From assembly GCA_030651815.1 (NCBI GenBank), contig JAUSBW010000113.1, positions 1 to 47,976 on the forward strand: 47,976 bases of DNA, in the 5' to 3' direction. This document shows positions 1 to 7,986 of this stretch, one piece after another. Source of the DNA: Methanoregula sp. (GTDB lineage Archaea > Halobacteriota > Methanomicrobia > Methanomicrobiales > Methanospirillaceae). Numbering within the stretch: position 1 is the first letter of the stretch; every line of letters begins with the position of its first letter. The notes under the pieces were generated by a model. The model saw only the letters and a list, made by a program, of their open reading frames with translations. It did not search any database and had not been told where the DNA came from. The translations under genes were made by a program, and so were the position numbers.

Positions 1-83
1 GCTACCAGAAGTCGTTTTTGTCTTTCATTCAGATGTGGAGATAATTTAGCAAAAATTGTTTTGAAGGCATTATCCGTTTCCAT
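1..83 (-). CDS. ISAzo13-type transposase, N-terminal part (runs off left edge)
   Basis: Reading the minus strand from an ATG at 83-81 gives 27 codons that stay open to the window edge. The peptide ends in the motif SPHLNERQKRLLVA, which resembles the start of ISAzo13-family (Rhodopirellula-type DDE) transposases, where a conserved L-[DN]-E-R-Q-R-R-L segment opens the protein. Family knowledge suggests a protein of about 400 residues, so over 90% lies outside the window. The end of the element should lie a little to the right, around 84-140, close to or inside the 3' end of the next gene. I cannot identify the terminal inverted repeat without the other end. Confidence 0.62.
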   Translation of the reverse strand, partial: METDNAFKTIFAKLSPHLNERQKRLLV

Positions 84-97
84 AATAGAAGTTGGGG

Positions 98-1210
98 TTA
101 TTGCATAAATAAAGATCGACTAATTATTTTACGCTTCCTTACCATTGTCCTCAATACTGTTGATTCAACACATTGCTGATGCAGGTTGACAATTTTAACC
201 GCGCGGGTCTGCCTGCTTTCCGGTGCTGAAATGATATCGCTCTGTTGAACAGGAGCATCTTTAGGTATCATCCCGGCGATTTTGTCACCGAGGCTGACAA
301 CCTTGTAATAACCATAATTCTCTCGGTTAAGGAGCCGGTTTGTGTTCTGTTTGATATCTTTGTGCGCTTTGAGCCATTCGTAAAACTCGGGTTTACGTTT
401 CGGACCCATATGAACGCCACCGAGACTGTCTAATCCGTGACCAAAGCCAAGGAGATCACGTGCAGAAAGAACTTCCTGATTATTGATCGATTTGCCAAAA
501 CTGACATTAACGTAGTGGAGGAAATTTTTCTCTTCATATCCACGTTTCTTTATCTCGACTTTCAGGGCGTTCAGCGCTGTCGCATGTGTTGAGATCAGGG
601 TTCCATCAAAATCGATATAGAATGCGTTAATCCCGTGATCGAGATAAAAATTGATGATCTTTCTCGTAAAGAGCGGAACAGTAGCAGGGACGTACCCTAT
701 GATAGGTTTTTTGTTCCGCACCATAATGGCAGTGTAACATGCTTCAAGGTAAGCGAGGAATGCGTCCAGATTTTCGCTTGTGAGCGTTCTTGTGATCTTC
801 GGGATTGAGGGGATGGGGGTGATATCGGAAAAAGCATAAGCCGTGTTGGCGAGGATCTCAATTTCATCCTGTGTCGGGTATCGGGGAGCAAAGTCCTGAT
901 TCTTGAACTGGAGGAGACAGAGCGTCGGCTTAAAGTCTGACTGAACCTGACTCTTGTTCGCCGCTTTGTTTTTCGCTGCTGATGCGGCGGGTTGTTCATT
1001 GATATTCTTCAAGGTGGTTTCGTTCAGCATGAAATACAGTTCATTAAGGCTCGCGAGTGCTGACGGGATCTTTGTATCCTTGAAAAATGTGTTTGTATTA
1101 AGGGCACGTGTCGGGGTCGTGATTCTCTTGTTGCTAATAGAAAATCCGAGTGTCCGCAAGTCAGTATCGTCTGATACAGAATAATCATCTATCCGGATTT
1201 CTGTACTCAT
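98..1210 (-). CDS. Hypothetical protein, 370 aa, last gene of a toxin-antitoxin-containing operon
   Basis: I do not recognise this protein family. It has no signal peptide and no evident membrane segment. The middle (about residues 95-290) has alternating hydrophobic strands and helices, including IIGYVPATVP and AFYIDFDGTLIS, which would suit an alpha/beta barrel; this is a guess. The C-terminus is rich in Arg and Lys. The ATG overlaps the TGA of the upstream PIN gene (ATGA at 1210-1207), so the two are translationally coupled. The gene ends only about 15 bases from the start of the ISAzo13-like transposase, so its natural 3' end may have been replaced by the insertion. Confidence 0.6.
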   Translation of the reverse strand: MSTEIRIDDYSVSDDTDLRTLGFSISNKRITTPTRALNTNTFFKDTKIPSALASLNELYFMLNETTLKNINEQPAASAAKNKAANKSQVQSDFKPTLCLLQFKNQDFAPRYPTQDEIEILANTAYAFSDITPIPSIPKITRTLTSENLDAFLAYLEACYTAIMVRNKKPIIGYVPATVPLFTRKIINFYLDHGINAFYIDFDGTLISTHATALNALKVEIKKRGYEEKNFLHYVNVSFGKSINNQEVLSARDLLGFGHGLDSLGGVHMGPKRKPEFYEWLKAHKDIKQNTNRLLNRENYGYYKVVSLGDKIAGMIPKDAPVQQSDIISAPESRQTRAVKIVNLHQQCVESTVLRTMVRKRKIISRSLFMQ

Positions 1211-1701
1211 TTGATAAGCTCCGCAAGGATATCCTCGGTAATCCTGAAAGAAGATTCTCTGAACATATTATATAAATCGTCGCATTCACCCGGTGAGATC
1301 TCCCAGTGATCCTTCTGCCATAGGAGCAGGCCAACGGTTCCATGGATGCGGATCTGTAGCTTGTCCTTCAGCGTTCTTGCCCGTTCATCAATGATACAGA
1401 TGTACCGGGCATGTTCCCGTTCCTTTTGCAGGCCGAGGCAAAGAATGCTTATCTCCCCATCGTGGAGCCAGGGGTACCGTTTTGATAATTTCTTAAAGCA
1501 GGAATCATCGTTGACCGGTAGTATGGAGAATTTTCCGTACGCGGTGAATTCCCGGAACGAATCCGGGTTTTTTAAAATCTCGTTAAATACCTCTTGTGAA
1601 GTTGCCAGCAGGTATCCTCGTTTCATGCAGGTATCCAGCGCTTTAGGAAACCTGATCTCGCGAAGAAGACAGACGATGGACGAAGTATCGAAGATCTTCA
1701 T
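1207..1701 (-). CDS. PIN-domain (DUF3368-like) toxin
   Basis: This is a probable ribonuclease toxin. The chosen start, ATG at 1701, lies one base after the TGA of the upstream gene and has a GAGG-like ribosome binding site; an earlier in-frame start at 1734 would overlap the neighbour by 32 bases. The 164-residue protein opens with KIFDTSSIV (PIN motif, first Asp). It has HDGEISIL in the middle, then IIDERARTL and GTVGLLL, and a FRITEDIL tail. This order matches DUF3368 PIN proteins, which normally pair with UPF0175 antitoxins. The upstream partner has a UPF0175-like C-terminus, which supports the assignment. Confidence 0.78.
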   Translation of the reverse strand: MKIFDTSSIVCLLREIRFPKALDTCMKRGYLLATSQEVFNEILKNPDSFREFTAYGKFSILPVNDDSCFKKLSKRYPWLHDGEISILCLGLQKEREHARYICIIDERARTLKDKLQIRIHGTVGLLLWQKDHWEISPGECDDLYNMFRESSFRITEDILAELIK

Positions 1702-1702
1702 C

Positions 1703-2272
1703 TCATCCTCGTGCGCTATCAAGGAATTTCTCAACCGGGAGGCCCGCCAAAAATGCGGCTTTCTCCAGGCTGACTTTTCCTTTCTTATAGAGAGAGATTG
1801 CAGTGAGAATCCGCTTTTTTATAACACGGTCATAAACTGCAGATTCCTCAGTGAATTCGGGGTGTGAAACATAAATAAAAAGGAGAAGTTCATCCTCCGA
1901 CAGGTCGTTGAGGAACTTTTTGAAGTCCACTATTGCTTCAATTTCTTCTTGGGAGAACACGGATTTTGCCTTCCTGATTGCGGCAATACCGGTTGGGGTA
2001 ATGTGGTATTCGTGACCCTTTTCCTCGACAAGCTCCAACGATCGCAGGTTTCCCATCTCATACTCCGCAGCCTCGCTGTAGGGGCCGAAGGTGTGCGGGA
2101 TGAATTCTGCCTGCTCCCGGATCTTTTCGATATAATCTGCGATAAGGAACATTTCCTTCTGAAATGCCACCCGTCCCTTCAGGGGACTGTCGTTGCCAGC
2201 ATGCAGCAACTGTAATATCGCGAGGTCCAGGTCGGTAAGATCCTCGACAATATCCTCAATTGAAAACTCCAT
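1703..2272 (-). CDS. Two-domain antitoxin: DUF4065/YwgA-like N-terminus plus UPF0175-like C-terminus
   Basis: The last 40 residues (about 150-189) read KKGKVSLEKAAFLAGLPVEKFLD. This is the helix-turn-helix-like UPF0175 signature of antitoxins paired with DUF3368 PIN toxins. Ordinary UPF0175 proteins are about 80-90 residues. This one is 189 because about 110 extra N-terminal residues form a winged-helix-like segment (KEMFLIADYIE, HTFGPYSEAAEYEM, YHITPTGIAAI) that resembles DUF4065/YwgA-type regulators. It heads the operon and is followed by the PIN gene after one base. It is likely both the transcriptional autoregulator and the toxin neutraliser; that role is inferred. Confidence 0.7.
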   Translation of the reverse strand: MEFSIEDIVEDLTDLDLAILQLLHAGNDSPLKGRVAFQKEMFLIADYIEKIREQAEFIPHTFGPYSEAAEYEMGNLRSLELVEEKGHEYHITPTGIAAIRKAKSVFSQEEIEAIVDFKKFLNDLSEDELLLFIYVSHPEFTEESAVYDRVIKKRILTAISLYKKGKVSLEKAAFLAGLPVEKFLDSARG

Positions 2273-2401
2273 CGCAGATTCCGTTTCCTATTATTATGTA
2301 CGAGCGCTGATCATCAATGCTTCTGCGAATGTTTTCTGATTGGGAGTATTAACGAGTGGGCGGGCGGAGGATGAAAGTGCAGGAACGAATATTGGAGGGA
2401 G

Positions 2402-2752
2402 TTATACCATATCCTCAACCCGCACCTCCCCGCTCATCAGTTTCGGCAGCAGCGCATCTCTGATCTGGCCGAGCGTGCGAGACTCAATCGCATTAGCAAC
2501 AATTTTTTGACTGATCGGTTCGGCAATGTACCATTCACTCTTGGGATCGCTCAGATCGGTCTCAAGTGATACGTGTCGCTCCTCAAAGGCATCGGATATG
2601 TATTTCAGGAAAATGAGCCCGAGAACCACGTGTTTGTATTCTGCTGCATCCATGTGGCCACGGAGCTTGTCGGCAGCAGCCCAGAGCGTTGCCTCAAACC
2701 CGAGGTTTGCCCCGTTGCTGCTCTTCTGTTTCTTCGTGCTCTGCCGGGCCAT
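2402..2752 (-). pseudogene. HsdM-HsdS deletion fusion (remnant of a type I restriction-modification locus)
   Basis: The ORF is open for 116 codons but joins two different genes. Residues 1 to about 78 are a good HsdM N-terminus: [22 protein letters not shown], then [18 protein letters not shown], then SEWYI. Residues from about 83 onward match the conserved end of an HsdS specificity subunit ([20 protein letters not shown]). HsdM is normally about 500 residues and HsdS about 400, with HsdS downstream. A single in-frame deletion that removed most of hsdM and the front of hsdS would give exactly this product. No methyltransferase catalytic motifs remain, so it cannot modify DNA. I found no hsdR in the window. 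Confidence 0.82.
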
Positions 2753-2859
2753 GGATGTGATTCCTTCGATACAGTTCTATTCTCATTGATGTGCGTTAAG
2801 GATTGTGACTTGATGTGTGGTTGGCATGGAAAAAAAAGAAATCAATGTCTGCCTGAAAA

Positions 2860-2909
2860 TTTTCAATCAAGAATCAGTTGAAAATCTTTCAATCGCGTTT
2901 TGATTGAAA
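2860..2909. repeat. Two adjacent inverted repeats built on TTTCAATC/GATTGAAA
   Basis: TTTTCAA (2860-2866) pairs with TTGAAAA (2878-2884). TTTCAATC (2887-2894) pairs perfectly with GATTGAAA (2902-2909). Both lie in the AT-rich gap between the UPF0179 stop and the hsdM/S remnant. They could be paired operator sites for the restriction locus or RNA hairpins. The core resembles the end of many archaeal CRISPR repeats, but there is no array. Confidence 0.5.
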
Positions 2910-2932
2910 TGAGTCTATTTGAAAATAGTGGA

Positions 2933-2953
2933 TTTTTCCCGGTACCGGAAAAA
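2933..2953 (-). terminator. Candidate terminator hairpin after egsA-UPF0179
   Basis: TTTTTCC(C)GGTACCGGAAAAA is a near-perfect palindrome just beyond the UPF0179 stop codon at 2965. It is flanked by A/T tracts, so on the minus strand it would leave a hairpin followed by U-rich sequence. Its role is inferred from position. Confidence 0.45.
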
Positions 2954-2964
2954 GAGGATTCAAC

Positions 2965-3411
2965 TCACGCCGGCCTAATCTCAACCAGCTTCAACGAACG
3001 GCCTTTGTCGCAGATATCGGGGGCATTCCCCAGCACATCAATGACGATATACTTCTCGCCTTCTGTTACACCATCCGGACGACAGAGCGGGTAACTCCGG
3101 CAGTCACTCTTGTTGCAGGAGAGTTCGGGTTTTATCCTGGAGTTGATGATCGCCATATCCGCGTTGATCAGGGCAGTGATCGGCGCCTCCATCACTTCGA
3201 CTGCGGTTGCACCGTTTAAGTGAACCGCACAATCATGGTGGGTGGTCCGGACCGTGACGATGCGGTACTTCCTTCCCTTCTGGAGGTTGTGACACGCCTT
3301 TTTCACCTTGCAGGTATCGCATTCAGCAACTTCACCCTCATAGATGAACTCCAGATTCGGCTTTGCGAGCACAGTTCCCACCAGCGTAACCTTCGTTTTT
3401 GTCTCTGACAT
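2965..3411 (-). CDS. UPF0179 family protein
   Basis: This is a conserved euryarchaeal protein of unknown function, about 148 residues and full length for UPF0179. It is rich in cysteine: ECDTCKVKKAC near residue 32, then C near 63, and SCNKSDCRSYPLC near residues 100-112. This suggests metal or Fe-S binding, which is inferred. The ATG at 3411 is preferred because the ribosome binding site GGAGTGA lies at a normal distance. A GTG six bases upstream (3417) is the alternative and would add two residues. The gene begins immediately after the egsA stop, with which it is surely co-transcribed. Confidence 0.88.
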   Translation of the reverse strand: MSETKTKVTLVGTVLAKPNLEFIYEGEVAECDTCKVKKACHNLQKGRKYRIVTVRTTHHDCAVHLNGATAVEVMEAPITALINADMAIINSRIKPELSCNKSDCRSYPLCRPDGVTEGEKYIVIDVLGNAPDICDKGRSLKLVEIRPA

Positions 3412-3417
3412 CGCCAC

Positions 3418-4497
3418 TCACTCCTTATAGAGCATCTGCACGAGTTTTTCTGCGGATTCCCGTGTGAGACCCATATCGAGTATTGTAAAGCGCTCGGGAC
3501 GGATAGTCTTTGCCATCAGCAGGGCTTCGACGGCAATCGCGTCCTCGATACCGAGATCTGCCGGAGTAGTCGGGGCCCCAATCATCTTTAGCGATGACCT
3601 GATACTGCGCCAGTCGCCGCCATGCAGGTACATGGAGATGATAGTGCCAATCCCGCAGCTCTCGCCATGCAGTGCCTTGCCCGGGGCGAGTATGTCAAGT
3701 GCATGGGAGAACTTATGTTCTCCGCCGCTTGCCGGGCGCGATGACCCGGCAATACTCATCGCAACCCCGCTTGATACGAGCGCTTTGATCACAAACCATG
3801 CGGACTGCTCCTGGTGCGGTTTGATCAGGTGAGCGTTCTTTACAAGAATCTCGGCAGTCATCTTCGATAAGGTGATGGCATATTCGCTCACCGGTTCGCC
3901 TTTCACCCGGTGGGCGAGCTCCCAGTCGAGAATCGCTGTATAATTCGAGATCACATCTGCACAACCAGCGGCGAGAAGCCGGTGCGGGGCTGATGCGATA
4001 ATGCCGGTGTCGGCAATGATGGCCATAGGGGGCTGTGCTTCCAGCGAGGCATGCCCCTCCACGGTGGGCACGGATGCGCGTCCGGAGGCTATACCATCAT
4101 GAGATGCGGCAGTCGGGATGCTGATGAACGGGCGGTCGAGATTATATGACACGATCTTTGCGGTATCGATCACCCTCCCGCCACCGACACCGATCAGGAA
4201 ATCCACATCCGCAGCAGCGGCTTCTGCATCCTTTATAATGGAGAGATTGATCTGTTCAGCAAGGAAGGGGATGACCTCGTAGTCCTGTGAAAGAATCTTC
4301 ATAACCCGGCCACCGGCCAGATCCATCGTGCCTTTACCCGAGATGAGAAGGACTGACGCACCCAGTTTGAGATCCTCGCAGACAGCGGGAAGCTGCCCGA
4401 GCACATCATGACCGATCACTACGTCTCTGGGGAGCTGCATCCACTTGGACTTGTCAAAGACTTTCTGTTTAAGTAATTTTATTGCATCCGCGCTCAT
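3418..4497 (-). CDS. egsA: sn-glycerol-1-phosphate dehydrogenase
   Basis: The enzyme reduces dihydroxyacetone phosphate to sn-glycerol 1-phosphate, the backbone of archaeal ether lipids; it is cytosolic and Zn-dependent. At 359 residues it is full length. The NAD(P)-binding GVGGGRVIDTAK is at residues 103-114, followed by SIPTAASHDGIASGRAS at about 127-142. The metal-ligand region includes GGEHKFSHALD and HGESCGIG near residues 260-285, as in the iron/glycerol dehydrogenase superfamily. It heads a two-gene operon with UPF0179 and is divergent from the DUF63 gene, the two starts being only 12 bases apart. Such close spacing implies short-leader or leaderless transcripts with overlapping promoters. 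Confidence 0.96.
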   Translation of the reverse strand: MSADAIKLLKQKVFDKSKWMQLPRDVVIGHDVLGQLPAVCEDLKLGASVLLISGKGTMDLAGGRVMKILSQDYEVIPFLAEQINLSIIKDAEAAAADVDFLIGVGGGRVIDTAKIVSYNLDRPFISIPTAASHDGIASGRASVPTVEGHASLEAQPPMAIIADTGIIASAPHRLLAAGCADVISNYTAILDWELAHRVKGEPVSEYAITLSKMTAEILVKNAHLIKPHQEQSAWFVIKALVSSGVAMSIAGSSRPASGGEHKFSHALDILAPGKALHGESCGIGTIISMYLHGGDWRSIRSSLKMIGAPTTPADLGIEDAIAVEALLMAKTIRPERFTILDMGLTRESAEKLVQMLYKE

Positions 4498-4509
4498 TCT
4501 AGATCATGG

Positions 4510-5358
4510 ATGATTAGTGATTTCATATACAAATATTACATCGATCCAGTCCGGTACGAACAACCCTATAACGCTGTCGAGACCATCACCTACGCCCTCA
4601 TCCTCATCGCCGCCCTCTATCTCATCTACTATTTGTTTAAAAGATCCAATATCGCCATCGACGGCCCGTTTGTCCTTGCCACCCTCCCCTACGTGATACT
4701 CGGCGGTGTGCTCCGGGTTGTCCAGGACACCCATATGATCACCTCCGATCTCCAGTTCCTCCTCGTCACACCACCCATATACGTCCTGCTCTTTTTTTAC
4801 GCAGTCGTAATCCTCTTCCTCTCCAGATATTTATCAGAACTGGGATTTTACGACAACTACTTAAAACTGTATGCCGGCGCCGGCCTTTTCACGTCATTCT
4901 GCGTAGTGCTGCTCCTGCTCTCGTGGGGGATGACCCATACCCGCATTGATCTCTTCGTGATCGCCATCATTCCGCTCATGGCAGTTGTCGCAACTGCACT
5001 GGTCTTTGCCTGCATGCGCTATGTACTGAAATGGGAGTATGTGACCGATCCGCTCTACATCACGCTCCTCTTCGGCCAGTTACTGGATGCCAGTGCCACC
5101 AGCTACGGAATCGACCTTCATCCCTCAATCAGATACATCGAACAGCATGTTGTCGGATCCTTCTTAATTGACCGGACTGGCACGGCGTTTGTGATGTTTC
5201 CGTTAAAATTGGTCGTGCTCTTCCCCGCAATCTACATCATGGAGCAGTACCGCAAAGAGGCAAATCCCGCATTCTGGCACCTCGTCCTGCTCGCCATGAT
5301 CACGGTCGGTCTTGCGCCGGGCATCCGGGATATGACGCGGATGGTTTTGTATGTCTAA
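4510..5358 (+). CDS. DUF63 family integral membrane protein
   Basis: This is a 282-residue protein with seven or more predicted membrane helices. The opening (DFIYKYYIDP followed by YNAVETITYALILI) is the archaeal DUF63 signature, as is LRVVQDTHMI near residue 75. The ATG at 4510 lies almost back to back with the divergent egsA start. The end overlaps the next gene by eight bases (5351-5358), so it is coupled to the SpoIIM-like gene. Function is unknown; the location is the cytoplasmic membrane. Confidence 0.88.
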   Translation: MISDFIYKYYIDPVRYEQPYNAVETITYALILIAALYLIYYLFKRSNIAIDGPFVLATLPYVILGGVLRVVQDTHMITSDLQFLLVTPPIYVLLFFYAVVILFLSRYLSELGFYDNYLKLYAGAGLFTSFCVVLLLLSWGMTHTRIDLFVIAIIPLMAVVATALVFACMRYVLKWEYVTDPLYITLLFGQLLDASATSYGIDLHPSIRYIEQHVVGSFLIDRTGTAFVMFPLKLVVLFPAIYIMEQYRKEANPAFWHLVLLAMITVGLAPGIRDMTRMVLYV

Positions 5359-5917
5359 CTCCCCGCTCACCAATGCAATCGTCATCACATCCCTTCTCCT
5401 TTTTGCAACGCTCACGGTCGGCTGGGTTGGCTCTGTGCAGAACCCTGCGGTTGGCGAAAGCCTGATGAAACTCTTTGAAAATGAAGTAGCCGGCCAGATG
5501 ATGGGAGACAACCCTTTTGATATGTGTATCAAGCTCTTCTTTAACAATATTGAGGCCTGCATCCTGCTCTTTTTAGGCGGGGCATCCTTTGGCATCCTCA
5601 CGATATTCATCATGAGCTTAAACGGGATTGTGATAGGCGCAATCATGGAGATCATACACAAGGATCATTCATGGACATTCATTGCCGCAGCACTCCTCCC
5701 GCACGGCATCTTTGAGATCCCGGCCTTCATCATCGCCGGAGCTCTCGGTATCCTGCTCGCCCAGTCGCTCATATCAGAATGGTACGGCGGAGCAGATACC
5801 GCTGGTGAAGCCCGGAACCTGGCCCGCATCTTCCTGCTGTATGTCCTGCCGCTCGTTGTGATCGCAGCGTGTGTCGAGGCTTTTATTACGCCGGTAATCA
5901 TACAATTAGTAGCGTAA
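5351..5917 (+). CDS. Stage II sporulation protein M-like (SpoIIM/DUF95) membrane protein
   Basis: The 188-residue protein has about five hydrophobic helices. The segment [18 protein letters not shown], then [18 protein letters not shown] (about residues 85-140), is the conserved core of SpoIIM/DUF95 proteins; the PHG-x-x-E-x-P motif is diagnostic. Archaea do not sporulate, so the name is only by family. The gene overlaps DUF63 upstream and precedes proS by 16 bases, making a three-gene transcription unit. Its molecular function is unknown. Confidence 0.88.
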   Translation: MSNSPLTNAIVITSLLLFATLTVGWVGSVQNPAVGESLMKLFENEVAGQMMGDNPFDMCIKLFFNNIEACILLFLGGASFGILTIFIMSLNGIVIGAIMEIIHKDHSWTFIAAALLPHGIFEIPAFIIAGALGILLAQSLISEWYGGADTAGEARNLARIFLLYVLPLVVIAACVEAFITPVIIQLVA

Positions 5918-5933
5918 ATTCAGGATCAGCATC

Positions 5934-7370
5934 ATGGACGACGACACCGGCGCCCTGCCGCAAAAAGGGGACTTTTCTGCATGGTATAATGATATTCTGT
6001 GGCGGGCCGAAATCATGGATGTCCGCTACCCCGTCAAGGGACTGTACGTCTGGTACCCGTACGGGTTTGCGATACGCAAGCACGTGTATGGGCAGCTGCG
6101 CAACCTGCTTGACCGGGATCACGAAGAGACCCTCTTTCCACTGCTCATTCCCGAACAGGAGTTCATGAAAGAGGCCGAGCACATCAAAGGTTTTGAAAAC
6201 GAGGTCTACTGGGTAACGCACGGGGGCACAACACCGCTTGAGGTCAAGCTTGCACTCCGCCCTACGAGTGAGACTGCCATCTACCCGATGTATGCGCTCT
6301 GGCTCCGCTCGCATGCCGATCTCCCGATGAAATACTACCAGATCGTCAACACGTTCCGGTACGAGACCAAACAGACCCGCCCGCTGATCCGTCTCCGCGA
6401 GATCACCTCATTCATGGAGTCGCACACCGTGCATGCGACATGGGACGAGGCAGAAGCGCAGGTGGAATACGAGCTCGCTCTCACCTGCGAGTTCTACGAT
6501 GATCTCTGCATTCCCATCATCATCTCGAAACGCCCTGACTGGGACAAGTTCCCCGGCGCGGACTACACGATGGCAGTCGATGCAATCATGCCCAATGGCA
6601 AGACACTCCAGATCGGCACAGTCCATCACTTGGGGGAGCACTTCTCAAAGACATTCTCGATCACCTTTGAGGACAAGAACGGCGAGCAGAAATTTGCCAG
6701 CCAGACCTGTTACGGGATCTCGGAACGCTGCATAGCGGCGCTCATCAGCATGCACGGCGATGACAAGGGCCTCATCCTCCCCCCCATTGCAGCACCTGTG
6801 CAGGCAGTCATCGTCCCCATCACAATCGGAAAGCGCCATGAGGACGTGCTCGCAGCGGCAGAGAAACTGAAAAATGTGCTGATCGCTGCCGGGTTCCGGG
6901 TGAAGATCGATACCCGGGACATGCGCCCCGGCGCGAAGTATTACTGGTGGGAGCTTCGTGGCGTCCCGCTCCGGCTTGAGCTCGGACCGAGAGATCTTGA
7001 TGCCGGTAAGGTCATGGCAGTAAAACGAACCGGGGAGAAGACCCAGATCGAGCTCGCGACCGTGACGGATGAAATCCCCCGGGTGCTCGGCGAGATCACC
7101 GCAACAATTCGTGCAAAGGCCGAGGAGCACACGAAAGCACACCTGTGTACCGTCGCCTCCATGGATGCACTGGGCGCAGCGCTCAATGAAGGGAAAGTGG
7201 CTGTCGTCTCATGGTGCCAGCAGAAGGGATGCGGCGATGTAATCGAAGAGAAGACCAATGCAAGTATTCTCGGAACCAATGCACGGTCCCAATATGTCTC
7301 TGCAACAGAAGGCGTATGCATTGTCTGCGGTAAGCCGGGCAAGGCAACGCTGGTAGGCAGAACCTATTAA
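5934..7370 (+). CDS. proS: Prolyl-tRNA synthetase, archaeal/eukaryal type
   Basis: This class II synthetase charges tRNA-Pro in the cytoplasm. The 478-residue length fits the archaeal form without the bacterial editing insertion. Motif 1 and 2 regions are clear: [15 protein letters not shown], followed by [20 protein letters not shown] (about residues 110-160). The anticodon-binding domain is at about 285-390. The C-terminal zinc-binding extension has cysteines in [13 protein letters not shown] and VCIVCGK (about 425-470), typical of this group. The ATG at 5934 gives a normal N-terminus (FSAWYNDIL...). Confidence 0.97.
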   Translation: MDDDTGALPQKGDFSAWYNDILWRAEIMDVRYPVKGLYVWYPYGFAIRKHVYGQLRNLLDRDHEETLFPLLIPEQEFMKEAEHIKGFENEVYWVTHGGTTPLEVKLALRPTSETAIYPMYALWLRSHADLPMKYYQIVNTFRYETKQTRPLIRLREITSFMESHTVHATWDEAEAQVEYELALTCEFYDDLCIPIIISKRPDWDKFPGADYTMAVDAIMPNGKTLQIGTVHHLGEHFSKTFSITFEDKNGEQKFASQTCYGISERCIAALISMHGDDKGLILPPIAAPVQAVIVPITIGKRHEDVLAAAEKLKNVLIAAGFRVKIDTRDMRPGAKYYWWELRGVPLRLELGPRDLDAGKVMAVKRTGEKTQIELATVTDEIPRVLGEITATIRAKAEEHTKAHLCTVASMDALGAALNEGKVAVVSWCQQKGCGDVIEEKTNASILGTNARSQYVSATEGVCIVCGKPGKATLVGRTY

Positions 7371-7385
7371 GACGACAAAAGATAC

Positions 7386-7437
7386 GGAGTGACGTTTTTT
7401 TAAATGTGTTACTCCGCCATACAACTATCTTTTTTTA
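7386..7437 (+). terminator. Probable proS terminator: stem-loop followed by T tract
   Basis: GGAGTGAC (7386-7393) pairs with GTTACTCC (7408-7415), eight pairs including one G-T wobble. An eight-base T run follows at 7430-7437. It lies just after the proS stop codon. Confidence 0.45.
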
Positions 7438-7945
7438 CGCAAGGGCTCCACAATTTTCACGGTCAGGAGATATTGTCCCGCCCTGTGTAATGTCTGCCGC
7501 ACGTTATGACCTCCTGTAGTCATTGATATGAAATCCAGAAACAAAGGACAATTACCTGTACCTGCCTCACCCTGTACAGGATTAGTGCACCATGGCAGTT
7601 TCTGAACCCATCAGCAAGGTAAATCCCAAACGCATCACAAACGGGGATTTTTGCATTCACAATGACCCTGCTCGCAAGGGACATCGTGACGCCGGACCAG
7701 TATGCAAAAGCTGCATTAATCACCTTTAAAAAAATTATCCTTCACCGGAAAAAAGGGTCTGATAATGTATCATGGGTATCTTTCGGGTATTTCTCCTTTG
7801 CCACCAGGATTAACTCCTGTTTTTTCTCGTAACCCTGAGGGTAATCCTTCAACATTGGAATGCGCCGACCTGTGAAGAGGCTATAAATGCTGGCCATTTT
7901 TTTAGAATTCGGATCTCATCAACCGGCTGTCTTTTTTTACCCGTT
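7438..7945. other. Gene-poor spacer of about 500 bases
   Basis: No recognisable gene. The best small ORF is 45 codons on the plus strand (ATG 7592 to TAA 7729), with Cys and His residues near its end (FCIHND and VCKSCINHL). A minus-strand ORF (7723-7520) overlaps it. Neither has a convincing ribosome binding site or a known family, so I do not call them as genes. The segment may be a decayed gene. Confidence 0.4.
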
Positions 7946-7950
7946 GCAGA

Positions 7951-7978
7951 ATATATACTAACAGCATATCATACGAGG
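7951..7978 (+). promoter_or_regulatory. TATA box and ribosome binding site for the PepSY-like membrane protein
   Basis: ATATATACTA at 7951-7960 is a good archaeal TATA box. GAGG at 7975-7978 lies eight bases before the GTG start at 7987. Confidence 0.5.
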
Positions 7979-7986
7979 CAGCAGCA

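Noticed and set aside
2860-2909. CRISPR array suggested by TTTCAATC/GATTGAAA motifs
   Set aside because: Only two imperfect inverted repeats; no regular spacer pattern and no cas genes.
5934-7370. Long ORFs opposite proS and other core genes
   Set aside because: They are reverse or shifted frames of well-conserved genes and carry no recognisable family.
7520-7729. Small genes in the proS downstream spacer (minus 7723-7520 and plus 7592-7729)
   Set aside because: They overlap each other, have no clear ribosome binding site, and match no known family.
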